A stretch of DNA of 60,704 nt. Origin: Pedobacter glucosidilyticus (lineage in GTDB: Bacteria > Bacteroidota > Bacteroidia > Sphingobacteriales > Sphingobacteriaceae). The stretch spans positions 1 through 60,704 of the forward strand of contig NZ_DLHN01000029.1 of the NCBI RefSeq assembly GCF_002483235.1. The letters are read 5' to 3'. The translations under genes and the position numbers were made by a program. This document shows, in pieces, positions 17,325 through 26,036 of the stretch. The stretch's first letter is position 1, and each line of letters begins with the position of its first letter. The notes below the pieces were generated by a model. It was not told where the DNA came from. It saw nothing but the letters and a program-made list of their open reading frames with translations, and ran no database searches.

Positions 17325-18320
17325 TTAAGCATTATATGCCCATTTCAAATATACCGAACCCCAGGTGAAACCGCCTCCAAAAGCTGCTAATATGATGTTA
17401 TCGCCTTTTTTAAGTTTGCTTTCCCATTCCCACAAACATAAGGCTATGGTACCGTTTGTTGTGTTTCCGTACTTTTCTATGTTAATCATAACTTTTTCCG
17501 GACCAACGCCCATACGGTTTGCTGTAGCGTCTATAATTCTTTTGTTAGCTTGGTGTGGCACTAACCACGCAATATCATCAGAAGTTAAGTTGTTTTTTTC
17601 CATAATTTCTGCTGCTACATTGGCCATATTGGTAACTGCAAATTTAAAAACAGTTTGCCCTTCTTGATAAGCATAATGCTCTTTATTATCTATGGTTTCG
17701 TAGCTGGCAGGTTTTAAAGAACCTCCTGCTTTTAGGTTTAAGAAGTTTCTTCCAGCACCATCACTTTTCAGGATAGAATCTATAATTCCTAATCCCTCAT
17801 CATTAGGTTCTAAAAGTGCGCATCCGCAGCCATCTCCAAAAATGATACAGGTTGTACGGTCTTCGTAATTGATGATGGAAGACATTTTATCGCCGCCTAC
17901 TACTAAAACTTTTTGGTGTTTACCAGACTCAATAAACTGAGCCCCGGTTGATAAACCAAATATAAAGCCAGAGCAAGCAGCTTGTAAGTCATATCCCCAA
18001 GCATTAACAGCTCCAATTTTGTCTGCTAAAATATTTGCTGTTGCCGGAAAAGGCATATCTGGTGTTGAGGTGCAGAAAATAATTAAATCAATTTCTGCTG
18101 CTGATATTCCTCTCTTTTTTAAAAGGCCCTCTACAGCAGGTACTGCCATATCAGAAGTTGCAAGACCTTCTCCTTTTTGTATTCTTCTCTCTTTAATACC
18201 TGTACGGGTGGTAATCCATTCGTCGTTGGTATCAACCATGGTTTCCAGTTCCTGGTTTGTTAAAATATAATCAGGTACGTAACCATTAACTGCTGTTATA
18301 GCAGCATGAATTTTACTCAT
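17325..18320 (-). CDS. fabH: beta-ketoacyl-ACP synthase III
   Basis: 331 aa. It condenses acetyl-CoA with malonyl-ACP to start fatty-acid chains. The catalytic Cys is in DLQAACSGF (residue 116), the active-site His in VPHQANKR and the Asn in YGNTTNGTI; the substrate loop begins NDEWITTRTGIKERRI. It lies 18 bp after plsX and 67 bp before accB, in the lipid operon. Confidence 0.96.
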   Translation of the reverse strand: MSKIHAAITAVNGYVPDYILTNQELETMVDTNDEWITTRTGIKERRIQKGEGLATSDMAVPAVEGLLKKRGISAAEIDLIIFCTSTPDMPFPATANILADKIGAVNAWGYDLQAACSGFIFGLSTGAQFIESGKHQKVLVVGGDKMSSIINYEDRTTCIIFGDGCGCALLEPNDEGLGIIDSILKSDGAGRNFLNLKAGGSLKPASYETIDNKEHYAYQEGQTVFKFAVTNMANVAAEIMEKNNLTSDDIAWLVPHQANKRIIDATANRMGVGPEKVMINIEKYGNTTNGTIALCLWEWESKLKKGDNIILAAFGGGFTWGSVYLKWAYNA

Positions 18321-18338
18321 ATTTTGGTGTTATTAGAT

Positions 18339-19277
18339 TTAGTTGAAAGCAATTTTAAATTTATCAATGATTTTAGTTTCTATCATATCTCTTGACAATA
18401 AAACCATATTTTTAATTGCTTCCGGGCTGGATATACCATGCCCGATAATTACCGGAGCATTCACGCCTAAAATAGGGCTACCTCCGTATTGTTCGTAGTT
18501 AAACCTGTCAAAAAACTCATCTTTCATTCCCTTTTTTAAGGTTAAAACGTAAAAAGATTCTGCAAGTTTTAAAACTACATTACCTGTAAAACCATCGCAA
18601 ACAATTACATCAGCTTTATCATTAAAAAGGTCTCTACCTTCTATGTTACCAATGAAATTAAGCAATTCGGTTTCTTTCATGAGGGTATAACTAGCCTGTG
18701 TTAACAGGTTTCCTTTTTCTTCCTCTTCGCCAATATTCATTAACCCAACTTTTGCATTTGCAATATCATAGATGTGTTCTGCATAAATGCTTCCTAATAT
18801 ACCAAACTGCAATAAAATGTCTGGTTTACAATCTGCATTAGCACCTACATCTAATAAAATACCACAACCGCCTTTAACTTTAGGTACAATAGAAGCAATG
18901 GCAGGTCTAATAACACCTGGAACTGTTTTAACGCTAAACATAGCGCCAACTAACATGGCTCCGGTATTACCAGCAGAAGCAAAAGAATCTATCTCTCCTT
19001 TTTTTAAGAGATCAAAGCCTAAAGAAATGCTAGAGTTTGGTTTTTGTACGATGGCTTTGGTAGGGTGTTCTCCCATACCAATTACCTCTGAAGTATGAAT
19101 AATTTGAAAGAGGTCTGGATTAAAGTTATTATCCTTAAGAATGGGGTCAATAAAAGTTCTATCTCCGATAAGAACTAATTTTTGGTCTTCTTTGAGTTGT
19201 TTGTAAGCCTCAATGGCACCCAATACTGTTGATTTGGGCGCATAATCGCCACCCATTATATCTAAGCCAATTTTCAT
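18339..19277 (-). CDS. plsX: phosphate acyltransferase PlsX
   Basis: 312 aa. It makes acyl-phosphate from acyl-ACP for phospholipid synthesis, at the inner face of the membrane. Landmarks: IGLDIMGGDYAPKSTVLGA, SAGNTGAMLVGAM, CGILLDVGANADCKP and VCDGFTGNVVLKLAES. The L32 gene lies upstream and a strong hairpin in the 101-bp gap could partly uncouple plsX-fabH-accBC from rpmF. Confidence 0.96.
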   Translation of the reverse strand: MKIGLDIMGGDYAPKSTVLGAIEAYKQLKEDQKLVLIGDRTFIDPILKDNNFNPDLFQIIHTSEVIGMGEHPTKAIVQKPNSSISLGFDLLKKGEIDSFASAGNTGAMLVGAMFSVKTVPGVIRPAIASIVPKVKGGCGILLDVGANADCKPDILLQFGILGSIYAEHIYDIANAKVGLMNIGEEEEKGNLLTQASYTLMKETELLNFIGNIEGRDLFNDKADVIVCDGFTGNVVLKLAESFYVLTLKKGMKDEFFDRFNYEQYGGSPILGVNAPVIIGHGISSPEAIKNMVLLSRDMIETKIIDKFKIAFN

Positions 19278-19305
19278 AAGAATAATCTGCTTTTAAATGG
19301 AAATA

Positions 19306-19363
19306 AAAAACTTTTATACAATTTTAAGGTTAAAAAGCCATTTTTCATTGTATAAAAGTTTTT
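19306..19363 (-). terminator. 17-bp hairpin between rpmF and plsX (terminator or attenuator)
   Basis: A 17-bp perfect stem (19306-19322 with 19347-19363, 24-nt loop) is followed on the minus strand by a T-run at about 19300-19305. It lies inside a gene order normally read as one operon, so it may end most transcripts after the ribosomal gene while letting some reach plsX. Confidence 0.75.
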
Positions 19364-19378
19364 CATGCTTGAAAATAC

Positions 19379-19570
19379 TTAAGCTATTGTAGTATTCTCG
19401 ATAAGAAGTTTACCCTTATAGTAAAGATTACCGTCTACATTGTAGGCTCTGTGTGGCAAATGAACTGCACCAGTTTCTTTACAAGTCCATAATGATGGAG
19501 CTTCTGCTTTATAGTGCGTTCTTCTTTTATCTCTTCTAGATTTTGATATTTTACGCTTTGGATGTGCCAT
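19379..19570 (-). CDS. rpmF: 50S ribosomal protein L32
   Basis: 63 aa, with the usual MAHPKRKISKSRRDKRRTHY start and the WTCKETGAVHLPHRAY middle. Only one Cys remains of the zinc-binding set, as in many Bacteroidota. It follows the DUF177 gene by 17 bp on the same strand, a nearly universal pairing. Confidence 0.97.
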   Translation of the reverse strand: MAHPKRKISKSRRDKRRTHYKAEAPSLWTCKETGAVHLPHRAYNVDGNLYYKGKLLIENTTIA

Positions 19571-19587
19571 TTTTTCCTATTTTTTAA

Positions 19588-20118
19588 TTATTTTTTGATA
19601 TTCTTTAAAGCTGCCCAACGGGGATCTACATCACCATTATCTTCACTGTCTTCTATTGATAACTCTTGTAACTTAGCAATCATATCTTTGTCACAAGCAT
19701 CTGTATTTCCTGGATTATCACACATATTAATGTATGGTGCTGCCAGGGTAATCATCTCATAAATGAAAGTTGAAGTATCCACCTCAACATCATTTTTTGT
19801 TAAAACAATAACTTCGTCTGTTTCGTCTAAATCATCTTCTTGAGAGAATTTAGCTATCAGTCTATCGCGTGTATCTAAGGCTTGAGGATACTCTGCCAAG
19901 CAACGGTCACAATCTAGGTAAATTACCCCAGTGATGTGAAAATCTAATACTAACATGGTTTCTTGTCTATCTAAAACAAGATCAACTTTTAGTAAGCCGT
20001 TTTTAACTAGCGAATATTCAAACTCATTGAAAAAGCTACCATCAACATCAAAATTGAACTGATGTAGACCCAGCTTTAACCCCGTAAACGGAACCGAATA
20101 TTGTTTAAGTAATTTCAA
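19588..20118 (-). CDS. DUF177/YceD-family protein
   Basis: 176 aa. The DUF177 (YceD) family is linked to 23S rRNA accumulation in plants and bacteria; the gene almost always precedes rpmF, as here. Visible features: VIYLDCDRCLAEYPQ with a CxxC pair near residue 70, an acidic middle (QEDDLDETDE) and the C-terminal DPRWAALKNIKK typical of the family. It has no signal peptide and is presumably cytosolic and ribosome-related. Confidence 0.9.
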   Translation of the reverse strand: MKLLKQYSVPFTGLKLGLHQFNFDVDGSFFNEFEYSLVKNGLLKVDLVLDRQETMLVLDFHITGVIYLDCDRCLAEYPQALDTRDRLIAKFSQEDDLDETDEVIVLTKNDVEVDTSTFIYEMITLAAPYINMCDNPGNTDACDKDMIAKLQELSIEDSEDNGDVDPRWAALKNIKK

Positions 20119-20236
20119 AGTCCGACAATTAAGCCTGCAAATTTAGGAAAAATAATTAAGCTGTAAAGGTTTTTTTCAAAATGTATCATTCTACCTTCAA
20201 GCTTTTTATAATCTTTTGGTATAAAATGCTGTTATT

Positions 20237-21292
20237 TTAATCTCTATCTCGGCTCATTTTAGAAAAAGCTAAAGTGTTAGCAGCAAGTTCTGCCTGCTCT
20301 CTTCTACTTTTTACAATGTGAATGGCTGCAAATAAAGCCTCTCTAAAAGATGCTGGTACGGCCAAATTCTTACCTGCAATATCATATCCTGTGCCGTGGT
20401 CTGGCGATGTTCTTACAACTGGTAAACCGGCAGTAAAGTTAACGCCGCTATTAAAACTCATGGATTTGAAAGGAATCAACCCTTGGTCATGATACATGGC
20501 TAAAACAGCATCAAACTTTGCATAAGCTTGGTTACCAAAAAAGCCATCGGCAGGGAAAGGACCAAAAGCAAACACACCTGCTTCTGCAGCTGCCTCAATA
20601 GCTGGGATAATAATTTCTTGTTCTTCTTTACCTAATAAACCGTTATCTCCGGCATGCGGGTTTAATCCCAACACGGCAATTTTTGGTTTTTCTACCCAAA
20701 AATCATTTTTTAGAGATTGGTTCATCAGCTTTAGCTTAGAAACAATATTTTCTACCGTGATGTTGCTGGCAATATCTTTAACAGGGATGTGCCCAGTAAC
20801 TACACCTACTTTAAAATTTTCGCTTATCATGAACATCAAAGCATCTTGACCACCAGCTTTTTCTTGTATAAATTCTGTATGACCCGGAAATTTAAATGCC
20901 TCACTTTGGATATTGTATTTATTGATTGGAGCAGTTACCAATGCATCAATTTTACCGGCAACCAAATCATCTGTAGCCCTTTGTAAAGATAATAAAGCAT
21001 ATTTACCACCCGTTTCATTAGCTACACCCAATTCAATTTTTACATCTTCTTCCCAACAATTAATCATGTTAGGTTTGCCATGATGTGCCTGACTGGCATC
21101 ATTAACCACCTGAAAAATAAATTCATGAATATCAGCAGCTTTTCTATGAAAAGAAGCAACTTTAGTATGCCCGTAAACAATAGGAGTACAATATTTATAA
21201 ACCTCGGCTTCCATTAAGGTTTTAATGATCACCTCTAAACCTATACCATTTACATCGCCTATAGAAATACCAACTTTTAATTGCTCGCTCAT
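20237..21292 (-). CDS. pdxA: 4-hydroxythreonine-4-phosphate dehydrogenase
   Basis: 351 aa from ATG 21292 (MSEQLKVGISIGDVNGIGLE). An in-frame ATG at 21352 would add 20 residues unlike the family. PdxA oxidises 4-phosphohydroxy-L-threonine in pyridoxal phosphate synthesis. Metal-binding histidines are in FPGHTEF and AMYHDQGLIP, with SPDHGTGYDIAG near the C-terminus. It is the first gene of the minus-strand lipid/L32 operon and divergent from rsmA, with a 98-bp gap between. Confidence 0.95.
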   Translation of the reverse strand: MSEQLKVGISIGDVNGIGLEVIIKTLMEAEVYKYCTPIVYGHTKVASFHRKAADIHEFIFQVVNDASQAHHGKPNMINCWEEDVKIELGVANETGGKYALLSLQRATDDLVAGKIDALVTAPINKYNIQSEAFKFPGHTEFIQEKAGGQDALMFMISENFKVGVVTGHIPVKDIASNITVENIVSKLKLMNQSLKNDFWVEKPKIAVLGLNPHAGDNGLLGKEEQEIIIPAIEAAAEAGVFAFGPFPADGFFGNQAYAKFDAVLAMYHDQGLIPFKSMSFNSGVNFTAGLPVVRTSPDHGTGYDIAGKNLAVPASFREALFAAIHIVKSRREQAELAANTLAFSKMSRDRD

Positions 21293-21390
21293 AAAAATGA
21301 ATCTAAATTTTGTGCAAAATAAATATTTTGAGTTTAATCTTCGGGTATTCACGTTAATCTTTACGTAATTTGTGACGTTTTTTAATCATT

Positions 21391-22176
21391 ATGAGTCAGG
21401 TAAAAGCCAAGAAACATTTAGGACAGCATTTTCTAACCGATAAAAACATCGCCGAAAAGATTGTCAATTCCCTTATCCATACCCACAAATACAAGAAAGT
21501 TTTAGAGGTTGGCCCCGGAATGGGCGTTTTATCTGATTTTTTATTAAAAAAAGAAGCTTATGAAACGTATCTTATAGATATCGATACAGAGTCTTTTGAA
21601 TATCTGCATAGGCAATACCCTAGTTTGGGTGATAGATTGATTAATGCAGATTTTTTAGCATTACCATTTAAAGATGTTTTTTTAGAGCCTTTTGCCATCA
21701 TTGGAAACTTTCCGTACAATATCAGTTCGCAAATCTTATTTAAGATTTTAGAAAATAGGCAACAAGTACCAGAAGTAGTAGGGATGTTTCAAAAAGAAGT
21801 TGCAGAGCGTTGTGTGGCCAAACCGGGTAGTAAAGAATATGGTATTTTGAGTGTTTTTTTGCAAGCTTATTATAAGTGCGAGTATCTTTTTACGGTAAAA
21901 GCAGGTGTTTTTAATCCGCCCCCTAAAGTGCTTTCAGCAGTTATCAGGTTAAGTAGAAACGAAGTTGCCGATTTAGATTGTGATGAAAAATTATTCTGGC
22001 AGGTGGTTAAAGCTGGTTTTAACCAAAGAAGGAAAACATTAAGTAACGCACTATCAGGTATTATATCAAAAGATAAACAAGATGACACTGAAGTTTGGAC
22101 ATTAAGGGCTGAGCGTTTAAGTGTTGCTGATTTTGTAGGGTTGACGAATTTGATAAGTAAAAGCTTACAGAATTAA
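21391..22176 (+). CDS. rsmA: 16S rRNA (adenine1518/1519-N6)-dimethyltransferase
   Basis: 261 aa. It dimethylates the two adjacent adenines near the 3' end of 16S rRNA. Landmarks: KKHLGQHFLTDKNIAEKI, the SAM motif VLEVGPGMGVL, the catalytic IGNFPYNISSQIL (NFPY is the NxxY motif), VGMFQKEVAER and FNQRRKTLSNAL. It is divergent from pdxA, as often in this phylum. Confidence 0.96.
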   Translation: MSQVKAKKHLGQHFLTDKNIAEKIVNSLIHTHKYKKVLEVGPGMGVLSDFLLKKEAYETYLIDIDTESFEYLHRQYPSLGDRLINADFLALPFKDVFLEPFAIIGNFPYNISSQILFKILENRQQVPEVVGMFQKEVAERCVAKPGSKEYGILSVFLQAYYKCEYLFTVKAGVFNPPPKVLSAVIRLSRNEVADLDCDEKLFWQVVKAGFNQRRKTLSNALSGIISKDKQDDTEVWTLRAERLSVADFVGLTNLISKSLQN

Positions 22177-22261
22177 AAGCTATATTTAAGCATTTGGATA
22201 AATGGAGTTTATGTTAAATAAGCCTCTTTTATAGCGTTATTATAGTTAATCATCATAAAAT

Positions 22262-22723
22262 ATGGAACAAGATATCAGATGGGAGCAAAGGTTTGCTAAT
22301 TATGTTAAAGCATTGCATAAGCTCACTCAATCCATAGACTATATTAAAAACAATTTTATTCCCCAAAAAGCATCAGCTCAGGACGAGAATATGGTCTTAG
22401 ACGAAATGCTTAGAGAAGGTTTGATTCAAAGGTTTGAATATACGCATGAATTAGCTTGGAATGTGATGAAAGATTATGCCATTTACCAAGGAAACTCGAG
22501 TATTGGAGGTAGTAGAGATGCTTCTAGAGAAGCTTTTCAGCTCCAATTAATTGCTGATGCTCATGTGTGGATGGATATGATAAGCAGTAGAAACAAGACA
22601 TCACACACCTATAATGAAGAAACGGCAGAAGAAATTTTCTCTAAAATATTAGAGGAGTACTACCCAGCTTTTATAGCTTTTAAAAATAAAATGGAAGAAA
22701 AAAGAAGCCAATTACATGGATAA
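22262..22723 (+). CDS. HEPN-domain toxin of a HEPN/MNT module (HI0074-like)
   Basis: 153 aa, all-helical, in the family once called nucleotidyltransferase substrate-binding (HI0074). The HEPN RNase motif R-x4-H-x-Y is complete: R110, H115 and Y117 in SRNKTSHTY. In studied HEPN/MNT pairs this toxin cleaves RNA and is silenced when the partner adds AMP to that tyrosine. The MNT gene starts 8 bp before this one ends, in the toxin-first order. No obvious promoter was identified in the 85 bp after rsmA. Confidence 0.88.
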   Translation: MEQDIRWEQRFANYVKALHKLTQSIDYIKNNFIPQKASAQDENMVLDEMLREGLIQRFEYTHELAWNVMKDYAIYQGNSSIGGSRDASREAFQLQLIADAHVWMDMISSRNKTSHTYNEETAEEIFSKILEEYYPAFIAFKNKMEEKRSQLHG

Positions 22724-23039
22724 TTTGAAGCTTGATATGGGCTTAGAACTCAATGATATCCAAAAAATTAAAACTGTTTTTATGGATTATCCACAGCTTG
22801 ATAGCGTTTTAATTTATGGCTCAAGAGCAAAAGGTAACTATCGCCCAGCTTCCGATATAGATTTAACGCTTATTGGTAAAGATTTAACATCATCATTATT
22901 AAGTGAAATAGAATTTAAGCTTGATGATTTATTACTTCCTTATAAATTTGATATTTCTATTTATGATAAAATCTCTGACTCCCAGTTTTTAGATCACATT
23001 AAAAGGGTAGGAAAAGAATTTTACAGAAAACAAAATTAA
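22716..23039 (+). CDS. mntA: MNT-domain nucleotidyltransferase antitoxin
   Basis: 107 aa, a minimal nucleotidyltransferase. The catalytic signature GSRAKGNYRPASDIDL (G35-S36, D47, D49) matches GS-x10-DxD. It probably adds AMP residues to the tyrosine of the adjacent HEPN toxin. It overlaps the toxin gene by 8 bp (coupled translation). No frameshift; the module looks intact. The symbol follows the family name. Confidence 0.88.
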   Translation: MDNLKLDMGLELNDIQKIKTVFMDYPQLDSVLIYGSRAKGNYRPASDIDLTLIGKDLTSSLLSEIEFKLDDLLLPYKFDISIYDKISDSQFLDHIKRVGKEFYRKQN

Positions 23040-23085
23040 CCATAATTCTTCCCTCTTTAGAGCAAGGAAGATTTAGCATAACAAG

Positions 23086-24012
23086 ATGAAGAAAATATTA
23101 ATTGTAGACGATTTACATCCTGCTTTTAAAATAGCAGCGCAAGATTTAGGTTATGAGGTGGATGATTTACCCCTGATTAAAAAAAGCGAAGTTCTGGAAA
23201 TCCTCCATCAATATGAAGGTTTAGCAATACGTACCAAATTTAGGGTAGATAAAGAGGTGATAGACGCGGCGCCAAACCTAAAATTTGTAGCCAGAGCCGG
23301 AGCCGGAATGGACAATATAGAAGAAGCTTACGCCGATGAAAAAAATATTCAATTGATCAATGCTCCGGAAGGAAATGCTGATGCTGTTGGTGAGCATGCT
23401 GTAGGGATGCTTTTATCATTAATGAATAATTTACGCAAAGCGGATATTGAAATTAGAAATGGTAAATGGGACCGCGAAGGTAACCGTGGTTACGAGTTAA
23501 AAGGTAAAACTGTTGGTATTATTGGCTATGGCCACATGGGGCAAAGTTTTGCTCGTAAACTTAAAGGCTTTGAAGTAAAAGTATTGGCTTATGATAAGTA
23601 TAAGACCCGCTTTACGGATGATTTTGCTACCGAGGCCAGCATGGAAGAGATTGTGAAATATGCTGATGTTTTAAGCTTACATATCCCATTAACCAAAGAA
23701 ACCCGCCAAATGGTGGATGAAGAATATTTAAGACATTTCCGCAGACCTATTTTCTTTATTAATCTAGCCAGAGGCGAAATTGTAAACACTCAAGCGGTTT
23801 TAAATGCTATGGAGGAAGGGAAAATTTTAGGTGCCGGATTAGATGTTTTAGAGACCGAAAAATTCCCGGCTTTGGGCGAGCAAAATTGGTATGCTGCTTT
23901 AAGCGAAAACCCTAAGGTTTTGTTAAGTCCGCATGTAGGTGGTTGGACATTTGATTCTTACCGAAAAATATCAGAAGTATTAGCTGATAAATTAAAAAAT
24001 TTGGAATTGTAA
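23086..24012 (+). CDS. D-2-hydroxyacid dehydrogenase (phosphoglycerate dehydrogenase-like)
   Basis: 308 aa. The NAD-binding motif is VGIIGYGHMGQSFARKL near residue 144; catalytic residues are Arg in NLARGEIVNT, Glu in DVLETEKFP and His in LSPHVGGWT. It lacks the C-terminal ACT domain of SerA, so the substrate may be 3-phosphoglycerate or another 2-hydroxyacid. It is a monocistronic gene with a terminator at 24045-24089. Confidence 0.87.
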   Translation: MKKILIVDDLHPAFKIAAQDLGYEVDDLPLIKKSEVLEILHQYEGLAIRTKFRVDKEVIDAAPNLKFVARAGAGMDNIEEAYADEKNIQLINAPEGNADAVGEHAVGMLLSLMNNLRKADIEIRNGKWDREGNRGYELKGKTVGIIGYGHMGQSFARKLKGFEVKVLAYDKYKTRFTDDFATEASMEEIVKYADVLSLHIPLTKETRQMVDEEYLRHFRRPIFFINLARGEIVNTQAVLNAMEEGKILGAGLDVLETEKFPALGEQNWYAALSENPKVLLSPHVGGWTFDSYRKISEVLADKLKNLEL

Positions 24013-24044
24013 ACCCAAAAATATTATCTTCGTAATCATTGAAG

Positions 24045-24089
24045 CAAGACTATGTCGGTTAAGACCAGATATAGTCTTGTTTGTTTTTT
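24045..24089 (+). terminator. intrinsic terminator
   Basis: CAAGACTAT (24045-24053) pairs with ATAGTCTTG (24071-24079), followed by TTTGTTTTTT. It ends the dehydrogenase transcript, 33 bp after the stop. Confidence 0.85.
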
Positions 24090-24145
24090 AAGAGCTTGGT
24101 AACCATCCGGGCTTTTTTATTCAATAACCAAAATTAAAAGAGATT

Positions 24146-24619
24146 ATGACAGAGGTTGCATATTTTACCAAAGAAGGTTTAGAGAATTTAAAACAAGAGC
24201 TGCAGTACTTAAAAACAGAAGGAAGAGCAAAAATTGCTGCTGCTATTGCTGAAGCAAGAGATAAAGGAGACTTGTCTGAAAATGCCGAATATGACGCAGC
24301 AAAAGAAGCACAAGGGCATCATGAAACTAAGATTGCTAAGTTGGAGAACACTTTGGCAAACGCCAGGTTAATTGATGAATCTAAAATAGATACCTCAAAA
24401 GTTTTGGCTTTATCTATTGTTAAAATCAAAAACTTGAAAAATAATGCTACCATGACTTATCAATTGGTTGCAGAAAATGAAGCTGATTTAAAGTCTGGCA
24501 AGATTTCAGTAAAATCACCTATAGCACAGGGTTTATTAGGTAAATCTGTTGGCGATAAAACGGAGATTACAGTACCGGCAGGAAAAATCGAGTTTGAGAT
24601 TATGGAAATTAGCAGGTAA
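24146..24619 (+). CDS. greA: transcription elongation factor GreA
   Basis: 157 aa. It rescues backtracked RNA polymerase by stimulating RNA cleavage. It has an N-terminal coiled-coil with the acidic tip DLSENAEYDAAKEAQGHHET (about 40-60) and a C-terminal FKBP-like domain (KISVKSPIAQGLLGKSVGDK). The HIT gene follows by 17 bp on the same strand. Confidence 0.97.
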   Translation: MTEVAYFTKEGLENLKQELQYLKTEGRAKIAAAIAEARDKGDLSENAEYDAAKEAQGHHETKIAKLENTLANARLIDESKIDTSKVLALSIVKIKNLKNNATMTYQLVAENEADLKSGKISVKSPIAQGLLGKSVGDKTEITVPAGKIEFEIMEISR

Positions 24620-24636
24620 TACCAAAACATAAAAAC

Positions 24637-25038
24637 ATGTCTAGTATATTTAAAAAAATCATTGATAAAGAGATTCCGGCACATATTGTAGCAGAATCGG
24701 TAGATTTTCTGGCTTTTCTGGATATCAGTCCGCTAAGAGAAGGGCATGTTTTGGTGATACCTAAGCAAGAAGTTGATTATATTTTTGATGTAGAGGATTC
24801 TTTATATGTAGAGATGATGCTATTTGCGAAAATTGTAGCTAAAGGCTTAAAAAAAGCTATTCCTTGTAAGAAAATTGGAGTTGCTGTTATTGGTTTAGAG
24901 GTGCCACATGCTCATATTCACCTCATCCCGATGAATAGCGTTTCTGATATGGATTTTAGTAAGCCCAAATTATCGCCTACACAAGAAGAACTCAGCAATA
25001 CTGCTCTAAAAATACTAGAAGCTTTAAGGGAGGATTAA
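24637..25038 (+). CDS. HIT-family nucleotide hydrolase/transferase
   Basis: 133 aa. The histidine triad is in EVPHAHIHLIPM (HxHxH) near residue 88; the N-terminal SSIFKKIIDKEIPAHIVAES is typical of HINT-like proteins. It would hydrolyse nucleoside phosphoramidates or adenylates. It is co-transcribed with greA and ends at the terminator at 25063. Confidence 0.94.
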   Translation: MSSIFKKIIDKEIPAHIVAESVDFLAFLDISPLREGHVLVIPKQEVDYIFDVEDSLYVEMMLFAKIVAKGLKKAIPCKKIGVAVIGLEVPHAHIHLIPMNSVSDMDFSKPKLSPTQEELSNTALKILEALRED

Positions 25039-25062
25039 GGTTTCGATAAGGATTAATATACA

Positions 25063-25097
25063 AAGCTATCTCATAATTTTTGAGGTAGCTTTTTTTG
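25063..25097 (+). terminator. intrinsic terminator after the greA-HIT operon
   Basis: An 11-bp stem (25063-25073 with 25081-25091, one G-T pair) is followed by a run of seven T. Confidence 0.88.
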
Positions 25098-25146
25098 TTT
25101 AAGAGGGGGTTTTGATGAGTTGGGGTTTCATTGATTGAATGATTGA

Positions 25147-25535
25147 TTTTTGATGGATTGATTTCCCTGTTTTTTAATTTTTAATTTTTCCTTTTCTTAA
25201 CCGCGGAGTACGCAGAGGGCACAAAGCTGGGTGTAGACTTATAAAAGCGCTCTGCGAACTTTGTGTTCTCTGTGGTTAAAACCAATCTTAAGTTTTTCTA
25301 TGTAGGATGGATTGACTTATGAAGTTAATCAAATTCCTATGATGATTTAAGCTTTTAGCCTTAAGCCTTCCGCTTTTTTGATGGATTGATTTTTGAATAA
25401 GAGAATGATTGAATCAGTTATTGGTTGCCAGTTCTGTATGGTGAGTTTCCTGTTTTTAATTTTTAATTTTTCCTTTTTAATTTTCTTAGTTGATGATTTA
25501 AGCTTTCTGCTTTTAGCCTTCCGCTTTAAGCTTTC
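25147..25535. repeat. duplicated T-rich intergenic repeat blocks
   Basis: Blocks recur about 150-290 bp apart. TTTTGATGGATTGATTT is at 25147-25163 and again within 25374-25394. A TTTCC-TGTTTTTTAATTTTTAATTTTTCC-like stretch at about 25162-25192 returns at 25446-25476. A GATGATTTAAGCTTT...CCTTCCGCTTT block at 25341-25379 returns at 25492-25526. They look like tandem or dispersed copies of a non-coding repeat. Confidence 0.7.
25197..25279. repeat. intergenic palindromic repeat (AACCACAGAG...CACAAAG type)
   Basis: The left arm (25197-25226) begins TTAACCGCGGAG and ends GCACAAAG; the right arm (25259-25279) is the near complement, ending TCTCTGTGGTTAA. Inside, CGCAGAG (25211-25217) pairs with CTCTGCG (25250-25256). 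This type of palindrome is common between genes in Bacteroidota and other phyla. No transposase is attached. Confidence 0.65.
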
Positions 25536-25993
25536 TCTGTACCTTGTTCGAGACTTGTTCGGGAAATGGCCCTGTTTTTCCGAAGGTGTTACGAAGAAAT
25601 CTGGGAGAAGCACCGAATGTGATATGGATAAAACGTGGATAAAAGGTGGGGTATAGGTGGGCTATACGTGGACTTAAAGTAATAAATTTTCTTGATGATG
25701 TGATTGTTTATAATAGAGGTTAAACAAACATAAGCAATGATATGTAATTTTCAAATGAAATTTGTATTTATTAGAGAAATCTTTCTGGATGGTTTAAAAG
25801 GGATATTTTACATTCTTAAAACAGAGATACTTTATGTCTATGTAAACATCAAAAAAGCATTTCTTTAAACTCGTTATTGAAATTAAATCCAGCAATTAGT
25901 TATGACCATGAATTAAAAAACTTTATATGTAAATCATATCCTTTAAAAAACCACCTAGAACTTACCACTTTAATTCAGCGTATTTGATTAAAA

Positions 25994-26036
25994 TTATCCG
26001 TGTATACCCGTGTATATCCGTGTATATCCGGATAAT
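25994..26036. repeat. 10-bp tandem repeat inside a dyad
   Basis: TGTATAYCCG is repeated three times at 26001-26030. TTATCCG before it and CGGATAA after it are inverted copies. It could be a small dispersed repeat or a binding site; no function is evident. Confidence 0.6.

Noticed and set aside
25347..25656. Overlapping frames of 87-88 codons in the intergenic repeat region
   Set aside because: They translate the T-rich/A-rich repeats into Lys- or Leu/Phe-rich strings, have no family features and no plausible start context.
26000..26030. CRISPR array
   Set aside because: The repeats are only 10 bp and contiguous, without spacers, and no cas gene is in the window.
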